From assembly GCF_031846445.1 (NCBI RefSeq), contig NZ_JAVRHR010000002.1, positions 682,001-746,000 on the forward strand: a stretch of DNA of 64,000 nt, in the 5' to 3' direction. The position numbers and the translations under genes were made by a program. The notes under the pieces were generated by a model. It was not told the origin of the DNA, did not search any database, and saw only the letters and a program-made list of their open reading frames with translations. Source of the DNA: Croceitalea rosinachiae. Its GTDB lineage: Bacteria; Bacteroidota; Bacteroidia; Flavobacteriales; Flavobacteriaceae. Positions within the stretch are counted from its first letter, which is position 1. Every line of letters starts with the position of its first letter. This document shows positions 26,541 through 35,309 of this stretch, in pieces.

Positions 26541-28775
26541 ATGTCAACAAAATCAAATATTACATTTAGTAGAAGGGCTTTTATGAGAACTTCTTCCTTA
26601 GCAGGTGGAGGAATGCTGATTGGATTCAATCTGCTTCAATCCTGTAAGCCCGAAGTAAAGTTAGAGCCTGAAATTGACTTGTCGCAACTGGATTATAAAG
26701 ATTTCAATGCTTTTATTAAAATTGCGGAGACTGGTGAGGTCACCATTTTTTCTCCAAATCCTGAAATAGGGCAAGGAGTGAAAACGGCAATGCCTATGCT
26801 CATAGCTGAAGAATTAGATGTTGCCTGGGAAAACGTTTACGTAGAACAAGGGATTCTAGATACTGAAAATTATACACGTCAAGTCGCTGGTGGTAGTCAA
26901 TCTATCCGCCATGGCTGGGAACCTTTGCGGCAAACGGGCGCGACAGCAAAGCAAATGTTGATTAATGCCGCTGCAACTCGTTGGGGAGTTGACCCATCTG
27001 AGTGCATGGTGAGTGAAGGAGTAATCACAAATGCAGCAGGTGAAACCCTAGGTTATGGAGATGTGGTAAATGAAGCTGCCTTATTGGAAGTTCCAGAAGA
27101 TATAAAACTTAAAGACCCTAAGGATTATAAAATCATTGGTCAAAATATTCAAAATGTCGATATCGATAAAATTACGACAGGTAAACCACTGTTTGGATTG
27201 GATTATAAAAAAGAAGGTATGGTCTATGCCTCGGTTTTACGTCCTCCGGCTTTTGGGCATAAGTTAATATCCTATGATGATACTGAGGCCAAATCAATGC
27301 CTGGAGTTATTGATATTATTAAAATAGGAGAAAAAGTCCAAAAGCTTTTTGAAGAAGACCCTAGCTTTGAAAGTAAAATATCAAGCAGTGACAAGGTTGT
27401 TGTGATTGCTGAATCTACTTGGCAAGCCATGAAGGCAAAAGAAGCCATAAAAGCAGAGTGGGAAAACGATATTCTTATGGAAAGTACCGCAAATCACGAC
27501 CAAATGTTGACTGGTTTTTTAGATGGTACACAGTTCGATACAAGGCGAAAAGATGGCGATGTCAAAAAGGCATTTGCAGAAGCAGATATGGTTTTAGAAC
27601 GCACCTATGAATCTCCTTTCTTACCACATAACTGTATGGAGCCCATGAACTTTTTTGCAGATGTAACCGATGAGAAAGTGCACTTGGTCGGACCAATACA
27701 GACCCCTGCATGGAAAGCGGGATTAATTGCAAAATTATTAGGTAGGGAAGAGGATGAAATATTACTTGAAATGACTCGAATGGGTGGCGGCTTTGGTCGT
27801 CGTTTGTATGGAGATTTTGTAGTGGAAGCTGCTGAAATCTCAGATGCGATTAGAAAACCGGTAAAAGTCATTTATAGTAGGGAAGATGATATGGCAGTGG
27901 GGGTTTATCGACCAGCAATAAAATATCGTATTAAAGCTTCTGTAAAGGATGGCCAAATAACGGGTTATCATTTAAAAGAAGCTGCTATCAATGATAATAT
28001 GTATGGCTTGATTCCAAATTTCTTCCCCGCTGGAGCGATTGAAAATTATCAAGTTGACACCAAAAGCTACAAGAGTAACATTACCACCGGAGCTTGGAGG
28101 GCTCCGTACACTAATTTCTTGGCATATGCGGAGCAAAGTTTCTTTGATGAACTTGCAGAAGTTATGGAAGTTGATAAAGTACAATTGCGCCTTGACTTAC
28201 TCAAAAAAGTAGATGCTGATGCGGACGAGCGTATTGAATATTCACCCGAGCGAATGATAAAAGTAATTGAAACTGCAGTTGAAAAATCAGGATGGGGAAC
28301 TCAACCAAAAGGAGTTTACCAAGGTTTTGTGAATTACTATTGTCATAATACCCATGTGTCAGAAGTGGCTGATGTCGTTATCGAAAATGATAGTCCAGTG
28401 GTTAAGAAAATCACTTGTGTCGTAGATTGTGGAATCGTAGTAAATCCATTAGGAGCACTAAATCAAATAGAAGGCGGCGTAATTGATGGGGTAGGACATT
28501 CTATGTACGGTGATTTTGGTTTTAATGAAGGAATACCAATAGCGCATAACTTCGACCGTTATCGCTTAATTAGAATGAAAGAAGCCCCAAAAGTCGAAGT
28601 CCATTTAATTCAGAATGAATTGGCCCCAACTGGTCTAGGTGAACCAACATTACCACCGGCGGGTGGCGCTGTCGCTAATGCCTTAAAGGCCGCTACTGGC
28701 AGGCGTATTTACCAACAGCCATTTACTAAGAATCCGGAATTATTAAAAGTTCTAGAAGAACCTGTAATAGGATAA
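26541..28775 (+). CDS. Molybdopterin-binding catalytic subunit, xanthine oxidase family (IorB-like)
   Basis: The 744-residue protein starts with a twin-arginine signal (SRRAFMRTSSLAGG), and LLQSC at the end of the hydrophobic stretch looks like a lipobox. Cofactor-binding motifs are GQGVKTAMPMLIAEELD, GGSQSIRHGW, GGGFGRRLYGDF and the C-terminal GLGEPTLPPAGGA, whose glutamate is the catalytic base of the family. It hydroxylates an aldehyde or N-heterocycle outside the cytoplasm; the substrate is not readable. No cytochrome subunit follows. Its stop overlaps the moaD start. Confidence 0.9.
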   Translation: MSTKSNITFSRRAFMRTSSLAGGGMLIGFNLLQSCKPEVKLEPEIDLSQLDYKDFNAFIKIAETGEVTIFSPNPEIGQGVKTAMPMLIAEELDVAWENVYVEQGILDTENYTRQVAGGSQSIRHGWEPLRQTGATAKQMLINAAATRWGVDPSECMVSEGVITNAAGETLGYGDVVNEAALLEVPEDIKLKDPKDYKIIGQNIQNVDIDKITTGKPLFGLDYKKEGMVYASVLRPPAFGHKLISYDDTEAKSMPGVIDIIKIGEKVQKLFEEDPSFESKISSSDKVVVIAESTWQAMKAKEAIKAEWENDILMESTANHDQMLTGFLDGTQFDTRRKDGDVKKAFAEADMVLERTYESPFLPHNCMEPMNFFADVTDEKVHLVGPIQTPAWKAGLIAKLLGREEDEILLEMTRMGGGFGRRLYGDFVVEAAEISDAIRKPVKVIYSREDDMAVGVYRPAIKYRIKASVKDGQITGYHLKEAAINDNMYGLIPNFFPAGAIENYQVDTKSYKSNITTGAWRAPYTNFLAYAEQSFFDELAEVMEVDKVQLRLDLLKKVDADADERIEYSPERMIKVIETAVEKSGWGTQPKGVYQGFVNYYCHNTHVSEVADVVIENDSPVVKKITCVVDCGIVVNPLGALNQIEGGVIDGVGHSMYGDFGFNEGIPIAHNFDRYRLIRMKEAPKVEVHLIQNELAPTGLGEPTLPPAGGAVANALKAATGRRIYQQPFTKNPELLKVLEEPVIG

Positions 28776-29035
28776 TGAATATGACAATTTTATTGTTTGG
28801 GGTTACCAAAGATATTGTTGGTAGCCCCTCTCTTTCTATACCTACAGCTAGCATTTCCGGAAGAAGCATTCCGAAAACCGTAAAAGAATTACGTGGTTTT
28901 TTGGGAAATACGTATCCTGAATTAGATAAACTTTCTTCCCTTGCAATTGCCGTAAACAACAATTATGCAGAAGACCATGAAGAAATCAATTCTTATGACG
29001 AAATTGCATTAATTCCGCCAGTTAGTGGTGGATAA
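28775..29035 (+). CDS. moaD: Molybdopterin synthase sulfur-carrier subunit
   Basis: An 86-residue ubiquitin-like protein (ILLFGVTKDIVG start, VKELRGFL helix, AIAVNNNYA strand) ending in the diagnostic VSGG. The C-terminal glycine is adenylated by MoeB and carries the sulfur for the dithiolene of molybdopterin. The start overlaps the stop of the catalytic subunit (TAATG). Its partner, the large subunit MoaE, is not in the window. Confidence 0.92.
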   Translation: MNMTILLFGVTKDIVGSPSLSIPTASISGRSIPKTVKELRGFLGNTYPELDKLSSLAIAVNNNYAEDHEEINSYDEIALIPPVSGG

Positions 29036-29063
29036 AATTGGAAGTTAATAACTCCGACTTTGA

Positions 29064-30047
29064 ATGTTAGTAGATAATCACAATAGAGAAATCAATTATT
29101 TGCGTTTAGCTGTCACTGATAGGTGCAACTTGCGTTGTAATTATTGTATGCCTGCAGAGGGCATAAATTTTGTTAATAATGACAAGCTATTGACCATCGA
29201 TGAGCTTAAAAAAGTAAGCAAGGTTTTAGTTAGTCAAGGTGTGAATAAAATTAGAATTACTGGTGGGGAACCATTCGTACGTAAAAATTTGATGGAATTA
29301 CTCCGTTATCTTAAGCAATTAGATGGCCTTGATGACATTTCTATCACTACGAATGCAACTCTAATTGGACCATATATTGATGAGTTAAAGAACCTTGGGA
29401 TTAAAAACATCAATGTAAGTCTTGATGCAATAGATAGGACAACTTTTGAAAGAATAACACGAAGAAATCAATACGATACAGTTCATGGTAATCTAATTAG
29501 ATTAATTACGGAAGGTTTTAATGTCCGCATTAATTTTATCGTTCTAGATGGACAAAATGAGCAGGATATTATTCCTATACTAGCATTAATGAAGCATTAT
29601 CCTGTTTCCGTTCGTTTTTTAGAAGAAATGCCATTTAATGGCGGTAGTAAATCATTTCAGAAAATTGCTTGGGATTATCAAGTCATTTTAGCTCATATCA
29701 CAAATCACTTCCCTGATTATCTCAAATTAGAATCTCCAAAAACATCAACATCTATTAATTATAAAATTAAAGATCATAAAGGCACCTTTGGATTAATACC
29801 TTCTTTTAGTCGCACCTTCTGTGGCAGTTGTAACCGCCTAAGAATAACAGCAACAGGAGATGTTATTACTTGTTTGTACGGAAGCCCAAAAGCAAATCTT
29901 AGAACTATATTACGAGGCAAAGACACCAAAGTAGGAGTTGAAAATGCAATCTTGAGAGCCGTGGGTAATCGTGCCAAGAGCGGGTTTGATGCACAAAAAG
30001 AACATACAGGGGTCTTTGAGAGTTCAATGACTTCTATTGGAGGTTAA
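29064..30047 (+). CDS. moaA: GTP 3',8-cyclase
   Basis: A 327-residue radical-SAM enzyme for the first step of molybdopterin synthesis. The N-terminal [4Fe-4S] motif is CNLRCNYC (~21-28), followed by RITGGEPFVRKN. The second cluster site is FCGSCNRLRIT (~252) with a later CLYG cysteine. The C terminus ends in GG, as MoaA requires. It lies 28 bases after moaD. MoaC, the next enzyme, must be encoded elsewhere. Confidence 0.95.
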   Translation: MLVDNHNREINYLRLAVTDRCNLRCNYCMPAEGINFVNNDKLLTIDELKKVSKVLVSQGVNKIRITGGEPFVRKNLMELLRYLKQLDGLDDISITTNATLIGPYIDELKNLGIKNINVSLDAIDRTTFERITRRNQYDTVHGNLIRLITEGFNVRINFIVLDGQNEQDIIPILALMKHYPVSVRFLEEMPFNGGSKSFQKIAWDYQVILAHITNHFPDYLKLESPKTSTSINYKIKDHKGTFGLIPSFSRTFCGSCNRLRITATGDVITCLYGSPKANLRTILRGKDTKVGVENAILRAVGNRAKSGFDAQKEHTGVFESSMTSIGG

Positions 30048-30061
30048 TCTAAGAGCATATT

Positions 30062-30658
30062 ATGGGCAAGACTAAACTATATGGTTTAATACTCTCAGGC
30101 GGAAAAAGCACTCGAATGGGCAACGATAAGGGGCTTATTACTTACTATGATGGCATTCCACAACGTGAATATATGTATCAACTTGCTGAACAAGTTTGTG
30201 ATAAGACCTTTTTAAGTATTCGCTCAGAACAAGAAGATCAATTACAAAATAAATTTGATGCAATCCTAGATGAGGATGAATATCGCGGTCCATTGAATGG
30301 TATTTTAAGCGCACATAAAGCCTACCCAAAAATTGCTTGGTTAGTTTTAGCTTGTGATTTGCCATTATTAAACCAAAAGTCATTAAGGAACTTGGTCGTG
30401 CAGCGTGATACAAATAAAGCTGCTACCGCTTATGCTACTAAAGAAAGTGGACTTCCGGAGCCTTTGGCAGCTATCTGGGAACCTTTTGGACTACAAAAAG
30501 CCATTGCTTATATGCAAACCGCAGGGAGTTCATGTCCCAGGAAATTTTTGATAAATTCAGATGTGAAATTGATTTTTCCTAAGACTGATGAAGTTTTGTT
30601 TAATGCCAATTCATTATCAGAATATGAATTTGCAAAATCAAAAGTCGAAGATGAATGA
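30062..30658 (+). CDS. mobA: Molybdenum cofactor guanylyltransferase-like
   Basis: The 198-residue protein has the nucleotidyltransferase start LILSGGKSTRMGNDKG, then DEYRGPLNGILSA and VLACDLPLLN. This pattern fits MobA, which converts Mo-molybdopterin to the guanine dinucleotide form. The same operon also holds a MocA-type cytidylyltransferase, which is notable. The last 8 bases overlap the moeB start. Confidence 0.82.
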   Translation: MGKTKLYGLILSGGKSTRMGNDKGLITYYDGIPQREYMYQLAEQVCDKTFLSIRSEQEDQLQNKFDAILDEDEYRGPLNGILSAHKAYPKIAWLVLACDLPLLNQKSLRNLVVQRDTNKAATAYATKESGLPEPLAAIWEPFGLQKAIAYMQTAGSSCPRKFLINSDVKLIFPKTDEVLFNANSLSEYEFAKSKVEDE

Positions 30659-31721
30659 TGATACCAGGTATTTAAGGCAAACAAGTTTAGAAAGTTTTGG
30701 TGCAGAGAATCAGCTAAAATTAGCCAATAGTAAGATATTAATAATTGGTTTGGGTGGATTGGGAATACCTGTTGCCACTTATTTAAATGCCATGGGAGTA
30801 GGTACTATTGGTATCATGGATAATGACATCATTGAACTACATAATCTGCAACGACAGGTATTGTACAGCGAAACCGATTTAGGCAAACAAAAGTTGAGTA
30901 TAGCTTTTGAAAAACTAAGAGCACAGAATTCCAATACTATTGTCAAAGCATTCACTGAGTTTTTGACTAAGGACAACGCTCTTACTATTATAAAAGATTT
31001 TGATGTTGTAGTAGATGCTACAGATAATTTCGCTACCCGCTATTTGATTAACGATGCTTGTGTCATTTTGAACAAACCCTTTATTTATGGTGCGTTGCAT
31101 GCCTTTGAAGGGCAAATAAGCGTTTTCAATTTTAAAAACGGACCAACATATCGTTGCTTGTTTCCCAATATGCCAAAAAACAATGAAATCCTAAATTGTG
31201 ATGAAAATGGTGTTTTAGGCATTTTACCAGGAATTATAGGAACACTGCAGGCTCTAGAAGTAGTAAAAGTAATTACGGAAGTGGGAGAGGTGTTATCAGG
31301 AAAATTATTGTTATTTGATGGATTGACACAAACAATACAAAAGATTGGTTTTAAGGCTCGAGTAGAGAACAAAACGATTGTTGAACTAAAAGAAGATTAC
31401 GGCTTTTCATTGTGTTCTATAGAAAACAGTATTGAGGCTGAAGATTTTGATGAACTTAATAAAAGACATTTCGTTCAGCTAGTTGATGTTCGCAATCCAG
31501 ATGAGTTTGAAGAATTTCATCTACCAAATGCAATTAATGTTCCATTACCTGAGTTGGAAAACAGTCTACAGAGCATTGATTTTTCTATGCCGGTTTATTT
31601 TATTTGTCAGTCGGGCAAACGTAGTGAAATCGCATTGCAGTCGCTCCAGAAAGAATACTCAAATACAAGCATGTACAGTGTTTCGGGGGGTATGGGCAAA
31701 ATGGCCTTAATATGTCATTAG
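30651..31721 (+). CDS. moeB: MoeB/ThiF adenylyltransferase fused to rhodanese
   Basis: The start is set at MNDDTRYLRQ (ATG 30651), which is the typical family start; 21 more upstream codons lie inside mobA. The E1-like domain (~1-250) has LIIGLGGLGIP for ATP and the DNFATRYLIND segment. The rhodanese domain (~265-356) has the active-site loop ICQSGKRS with its cysteine. It adenylates MoaD and can deliver sulfur to it. The zinc-binding CxxC pairs of classical MoeB are reduced, as in many Bacteroidetes forms. The stop overlaps the permease gene by 10 bases. Confidence 0.9.
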   Translation: MNDDTRYLRQTSLESFGAENQLKLANSKILIIGLGGLGIPVATYLNAMGVGTIGIMDNDIIELHNLQRQVLYSETDLGKQKLSIAFEKLRAQNSNTIVKAFTEFLTKDNALTIIKDFDVVVDATDNFATRYLINDACVILNKPFIYGALHAFEGQISVFNFKNGPTYRCLFPNMPKNNEILNCDENGVLGILPGIIGTLQALEVVKVITEVGEVLSGKLLLFDGLTQTIQKIGFKARVENKTIVELKEDYGFSLCSIENSIEAEDFDELNKRHFVQLVDVRNPDEFEEFHLPNAINVPLPELENSLQSIDFSMPVYFICQSGKRSEIALQSLQKEYSNTSMYSVSGGMGKMALICH

Positions 31722-32494
31722 CTTTTGGTGATTTAGCATTGTTGATGCTGGTTTTCCTTGTAGTAGCGCTTTTGTACGCCTCTGTTGGCTTTGGTGGAGG
31801 CTCTAGTTACCTAGCAATTCTGACTTTATTGCTTACTGGCTTCTTTGTTATCAGAAGTACAGCCTTACTTTGTAATTTAATAGTCGTTTTGGGCAGTTGT
31901 TATTTGTTTTACAAAAATGGCCACTTAAAGTTTAAAAAGTTTTTACCTTTTATTGTAACCAGTGTTCCTATGGCCTTTTTAGGAGCATCCTTTCAATTAA
32001 GTGAGACGATATTTTTTATAATACTTGGTAGTACTTTGATTATTTCTGCAGTGGCATTGGTGTTTCAAACCATGAATTTAAAACCCAATTATACGCCTTC
32101 AAAATACCCTCGTAGCATGTCCTATTTGCTCGGTGCAGGTATTGGTTTATTATCTGGGTTAGTAGGAATTGGCGGCGGAATTTTTTTGGCACCAATTCTA
32201 AATCAAATGAGATGGGACAAACCCATTACCATTGCTGCTCTGGCCAGTTTTTTCATTCTTGTAAATTCAATTTCGGGGATTACGGGCCTGGTTGCTAGCG
32301 GGACTTTTGAATTATTTTGGCCCGAGATAATCGGTCTTTTGATTGCCGTCTTGGCTGGTGGACAAATCGGCGTGCGCTTGAGCTTAGGTAAGATTTCAGC
32401 AAAAGGTATACGCTTACTAACAGCATTTTTGGTTTTATTTGTAGGTGTTCGCGTACTACTTAATAACGGATTACAAATTAATTTATTTTCATGA
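31712..32494 (+). CDS. TauE/SafE family membrane permease
   Basis: The 260-residue protein has about seven to eight membrane helices. Two family repeats are recognisable: ASVGFGGGSSYLAIL (~23) and GLVGIGGGIFLAPIL (~149). TauE/SafE proteins move sulfite, sulfonates or other small anions. It sits inside the molybdenum-cofactor operon, overlapping moeB and moeA by 10 and 4 bases, so an oxyanion or sulfur-compound role connected to cofactor supply is likely but unproven. No ModABC transporter is visible in the window. Confidence 0.85.
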   Translation: MSLAFGDLALLMLVFLVVALLYASVGFGGGSSYLAILTLLLTGFFVIRSTALLCNLIVVLGSCYLFYKNGHLKFKKFLPFIVTSVPMAFLGASFQLSETIFFIILGSTLIISAVALVFQTMNLKPNYTPSKYPRSMSYLLGAGIGLLSGLVGIGGGIFLAPILNQMRWDKPITIAALASFFILVNSISGITGLVASGTFELFWPEIIGLLIAVLAGGQIGVRLSLGKISAKGIRLLTAFLVLFVGVRVLLNNGLQINLFS

Positions 32495-33687
32495 TTGAAT
32501 TTCAAGAGGCATTGGCATTCGTTTTAGGTAATTCCAATGAATATGGAGAAGTTTCTATTCCCTTACATAAAGCTAATGGAAGAGTTTTAGCTGAAAACGT
32601 CTTTGCTGACCGTGATTTTCCGCCTTTTAATAGGGCTACTAAAGATGGTATCGCCTTAAACTATCATGGTATTTCAAAAGGAATATCCAAATTTAAAATT
32701 CAAGCGATAGCCCCTGCCGGAACTCCTCAATTAACCCTCAATGACAACACAAGTTGTATTGAGGTCATGACGGGAGCTGTCTTGCCAAAAAATTCAGATA
32801 CCGTTGTAATGTATGAACATATTACAATTCAAGATGGGTTTGCAGCCTTAACTAAACCCATTATAAAAGGTCAGAACATTCATTCAAAAGGTACTGATGA
32901 ACAAGAGGGAGCCTTGATCTTAAAAAAGGGGTTACGAATTGCAGCTGCTGAAATAGGGATTTTGGCATCAGTGGGAAAGTCTACTATATTGGTCAAAAAG
33001 AACCCAAAGGTATGTTTGGTTTCCACCGGAAATGAATTAGTGAATGTAGATGAAACCCCCAAACCACATCAAATAAGAAAATCAAATTCCTATACACTTG
33101 AAGCGGGGCTTCTTGACAAGGGTATTTCACCAGATACCATTCACATAGCTGATGATAAAATAGATACAATGAATGCCCTGACCACTATAATGTCCGAGAA
33201 TGATGTAGTGTTATTGAGCGGCGGCGTGTCAAAAGGGAAGTACGATTATCTCCCCGAAGTTTTCCTAGAATTGGGAATTACAAAAATATTTCATAAAGTA
33301 AAGCAGCGACCTGGTAAACCATTTTGGTTTGGTAAGCATCAAGCTACGCAAACTACCATTTTTGGATTCCCTGGCAATCCAGGTTCAACTTTTGCTAATT
33401 TTTATGTGTACTTTCTTCCGTGGCTTAACAAATCTTTGGGACTACAGAATCATGAAATAAACGTAATTTTAGAGGAGGAGTTTGAAAATACAACCGACTT
33501 GACTCGATTCATTAGAGCTAAGGCTATACTAAAATCCTCAAAAATAGTTGCAAATCTGATTCATAGTAATGGCTCTGGTGATTTAACAAGTTTGACCAAA
33601 TCAAATGGTTTTATCAAACTTGCACCAAATCGTGCATATAAGATAGGTCAAGAAGTAGTTTTCATTCCTACTAAAAGAATAGTATAA
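32491..33687 (+). CDS. moeA: Molybdopterin molybdenumtransferase
   Basis: The 398-residue protein inserts molybdate into adenylated molybdopterin. Family motifs are NRATKDGIAL (usually S-x-M/KDG), IEVMTGAVLP, VVMYEH, STGNEL, the catalytic loop LLSGGVSKGKYDY and GFPGNPGS. Domain order and length are normal. It overlaps the permease gene by 4 bases and is followed by xdhC after 1 base. Confidence 0.93.
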   Translation: MIEFQEALAFVLGNSNEYGEVSIPLHKANGRVLAENVFADRDFPPFNRATKDGIALNYHGISKGISKFKIQAIAPAGTPQLTLNDNTSCIEVMTGAVLPKNSDTVVMYEHITIQDGFAALTKPIIKGQNIHSKGTDEQEGALILKKGLRIAAAEIGILASVGKSTILVKKNPKVCLVSTGNELVNVDETPKPHQIRKSNSYTLEAGLLDKGISPDTIHIADDKIDTMNALTTIMSENDVVLLSGGVSKGKYDYLPEVFLELGITKIFHKVKQRPGKPFWFGKHQATQTTIFGFPGNPGSTFANFYVYFLPWLNKSLGLQNHEINVILEEEFENTTDLTRFIRAKAILKSSKIVANLIHSNGSGDLTSLTKSNGFIKLAPNRAYKIGQEVVFIPTKRIV

Positions 33688-33688
33688 A

Positions 33689-34696
33689 ATGACCCATGAG
33701 CTCAAAAAAATAGTCAAGGCCTATGAACAAGCTGCCGCCAATAACATAAAATGTGTTTTAGCAACAGTGGTTGCCCTTGATGGTTCGTCATATCGCAGAC
33801 CAGGAGTTCGTATGCTTTTGCAAGAAGATGGTAAAATGGTGGGCGCCGTTAGCGGAGGATGCGTAGAGAAGGAAGTATTTCTTCAGGCAGCTTCAGTTTT
33901 TAAAAGCAAAGTTGCAAAAGTGATGACTTATGATGGGCGATATCGTTTGGGTTGTGAAGGTATCCTATATATTCTTTTAGAATATTTTGAACCAAACGCT
34001 ATTTTTTTAGAAACCTTTTGGAGCACCATTAAAAATCGAAAAAACTTTTTAATTGAAAGTTATTTTCAAAAAGAGCATTTAGAAGATGTGACTTTCGGCT
34101 CTGTTTTTAAGTTTGAAGACCAGACTCAACCCCTACAAAATTCTTTTTCCCAAAAAGCTGATAATCTGATTTTCTCTCATACATTAAATCCTTGTTTTAA
34201 AATGATTATTATCGGGGCAGAACATGATGCCGTGCAATTATGCGGATATGCTTCCATGACAGGATGGGAAGTAACCGTGGTTGCCAACCCTAAAGAAGGT
34301 AAGACTTTGACAGATTTTCCTGGTGCAACTGATTTTTTAAACACCGATCCAGAAACGCTAAGACTAAATGTTGACAAGCAAACTGCTGTTGTTTTGATGA
34401 CTCATAGTTATGTAAAAGACTTACAATATTTGATTTCACTTAAAAATGAGCGACCAGCATACTTTGGTTTATTGGGGCCAGCAAGAAGACGAGAGAAACT
34501 TTTTGATGATTTGATAGAGAGGTTCCCTAACGTTTCTGAAGAGTTCATTGCTCAAATTCATGGACCGGCGGGTATAGCAGTTGGGGCAGAAACTCCGCAA
34601 GAAATAGCTGTTTCTGTAGTCGCCGAAATTCTATCGGTCACCAACAAAGTGCAACCGATACTACTTAAAGAAAAATCAGGTAGAATTCATGCCTAA
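33689..34696 (+). CDS. xdhC: XdhC/CoxI family molybdoenzyme maturation factor
   Basis: The 335-residue protein has the N-terminal XdhC/CoxI domain (ATVVALDGSSYRRPGVRMLL, GAVSGGCVEKEV, YDGRYRLGCEGILYIL). A Rossmann-type C-terminal domain carries the usual LLGPARRREKLFDDL and HGPAGIAVGAETPQEIAVSVVAEI. XdhC binds mature cofactor, assists its sulfuration and inserts it into xanthine-oxidase-family enzymes, consistent with the catalytic subunit at the start of this operon. It overlaps the mocA gene by 8 bases. Confidence 0.93.
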   Translation: MTHELKKIVKAYEQAAANNIKCVLATVVALDGSSYRRPGVRMLLQEDGKMVGAVSGGCVEKEVFLQAASVFKSKVAKVMTYDGRYRLGCEGILYILLEYFEPNAIFLETFWSTIKNRKNFLIESYFQKEHLEDVTFGSVFKFEDQTQPLQNSFSQKADNLIFSHTLNPCFKMIIIGAEHDAVQLCGYASMTGWEVTVVANPKEGKTLTDFPGATDFLNTDPETLRLNVDKQTAVVLMTHSYVKDLQYLISLKNERPAYFGLLGPARRREKLFDDLIERFPNVSEEFIAQIHGPAGIAVGAETPQEIAVSVVAEILSVTNKVQPILLKEKSGRIHA

Positions 34697-35291
34697 TGAA
34701 AAAAACAATAATATAGCTGTTTTAATACTTGCAGCTGGAGCATCAACTCGTATGGGACAAAGCAAACAGTTGTTACCTTGGGGTGAAACTACGCTATTAA
34801 ATCATGCTATTGCCCAAGCCAATTATGTCTCTGAACATATTTTTGTAGTACTTGGAGCTAATAAAGATTCCATTGAAAAAACATTATCAAATGAGGTTTC
34901 TGTTATTTTTAACCCTAGTTGGAAACAAGGCATGGGAACTTCAATTGCAGTAGGAGTATCAAAGATTCAAAAAGGTCATCTTTTTGATGCGCTTTTGATT
35001 ATGTTGGGCGATCAACCACTATTGGATGGTAGCTATTTAAATGAGTTAAATCAACTTTTTGGCACTTCAAAAAACAGAATAGTAGCCACGTCTTATGGAG
35101 ATAAAAATGGTGTCCCTGCTTTTTTTCACAATTCATTGTTCAATGAATTGCGTAAATTGAGCAAAGACTATGGTGCCAGATCTTTGATGCAAAGACATGT
35201 TCAATATTTAAGCAGCTTAAATCCTAATGGAAAGGAAATAGATATTGATACCCCAGAAACTTATAATCAACTACTAGTTAGATCAAAGTAA
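34689..35291 (+). CDS. mocA: Molybdenum cofactor cytidylyltransferase-like
   Basis: The 200-residue nucleotidyltransferase starts with VLILAAGASTRMGQSKQLLPWG. It has IMLGDQPLLDG, GVPAFFHNSLF and the DIDTPETY end, typical of the MocA/PucB branch. It makes the cytosine-dinucleotide form of the cofactor used by xanthine-oxidase-family enzymes. It closes the molybdenum-cofactor operon; the next gene starts 18 bases on and could still be in the transcript. Confidence 0.88.
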   Translation: MPNEKNNNIAVLILAAGASTRMGQSKQLLPWGETTLLNHAIAQANYVSEHIFVVLGANKDSIEKTLSNEVSVIFNPSWKQGMGTSIAVGVSKIQKGHLFDALLIMLGDQPLLDGSYLNELNQLFGTSKNRIVATSYGDKNGVPAFFHNSLFNELRKLSKDYGARSLMQRHVQYLSSLNPNGKEIDIDTPETYNQLLVRSK

Positions 35292-35309
35292 ACCCTCAAT
35301 TAAAGAAAG

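Noticed and set aside
30588..30650. Upstream start for moeB inside mobA
   Set aside because: The typical family start is at 30651; a longer start would overlap mobA by 71 bases and add a non-family segment.
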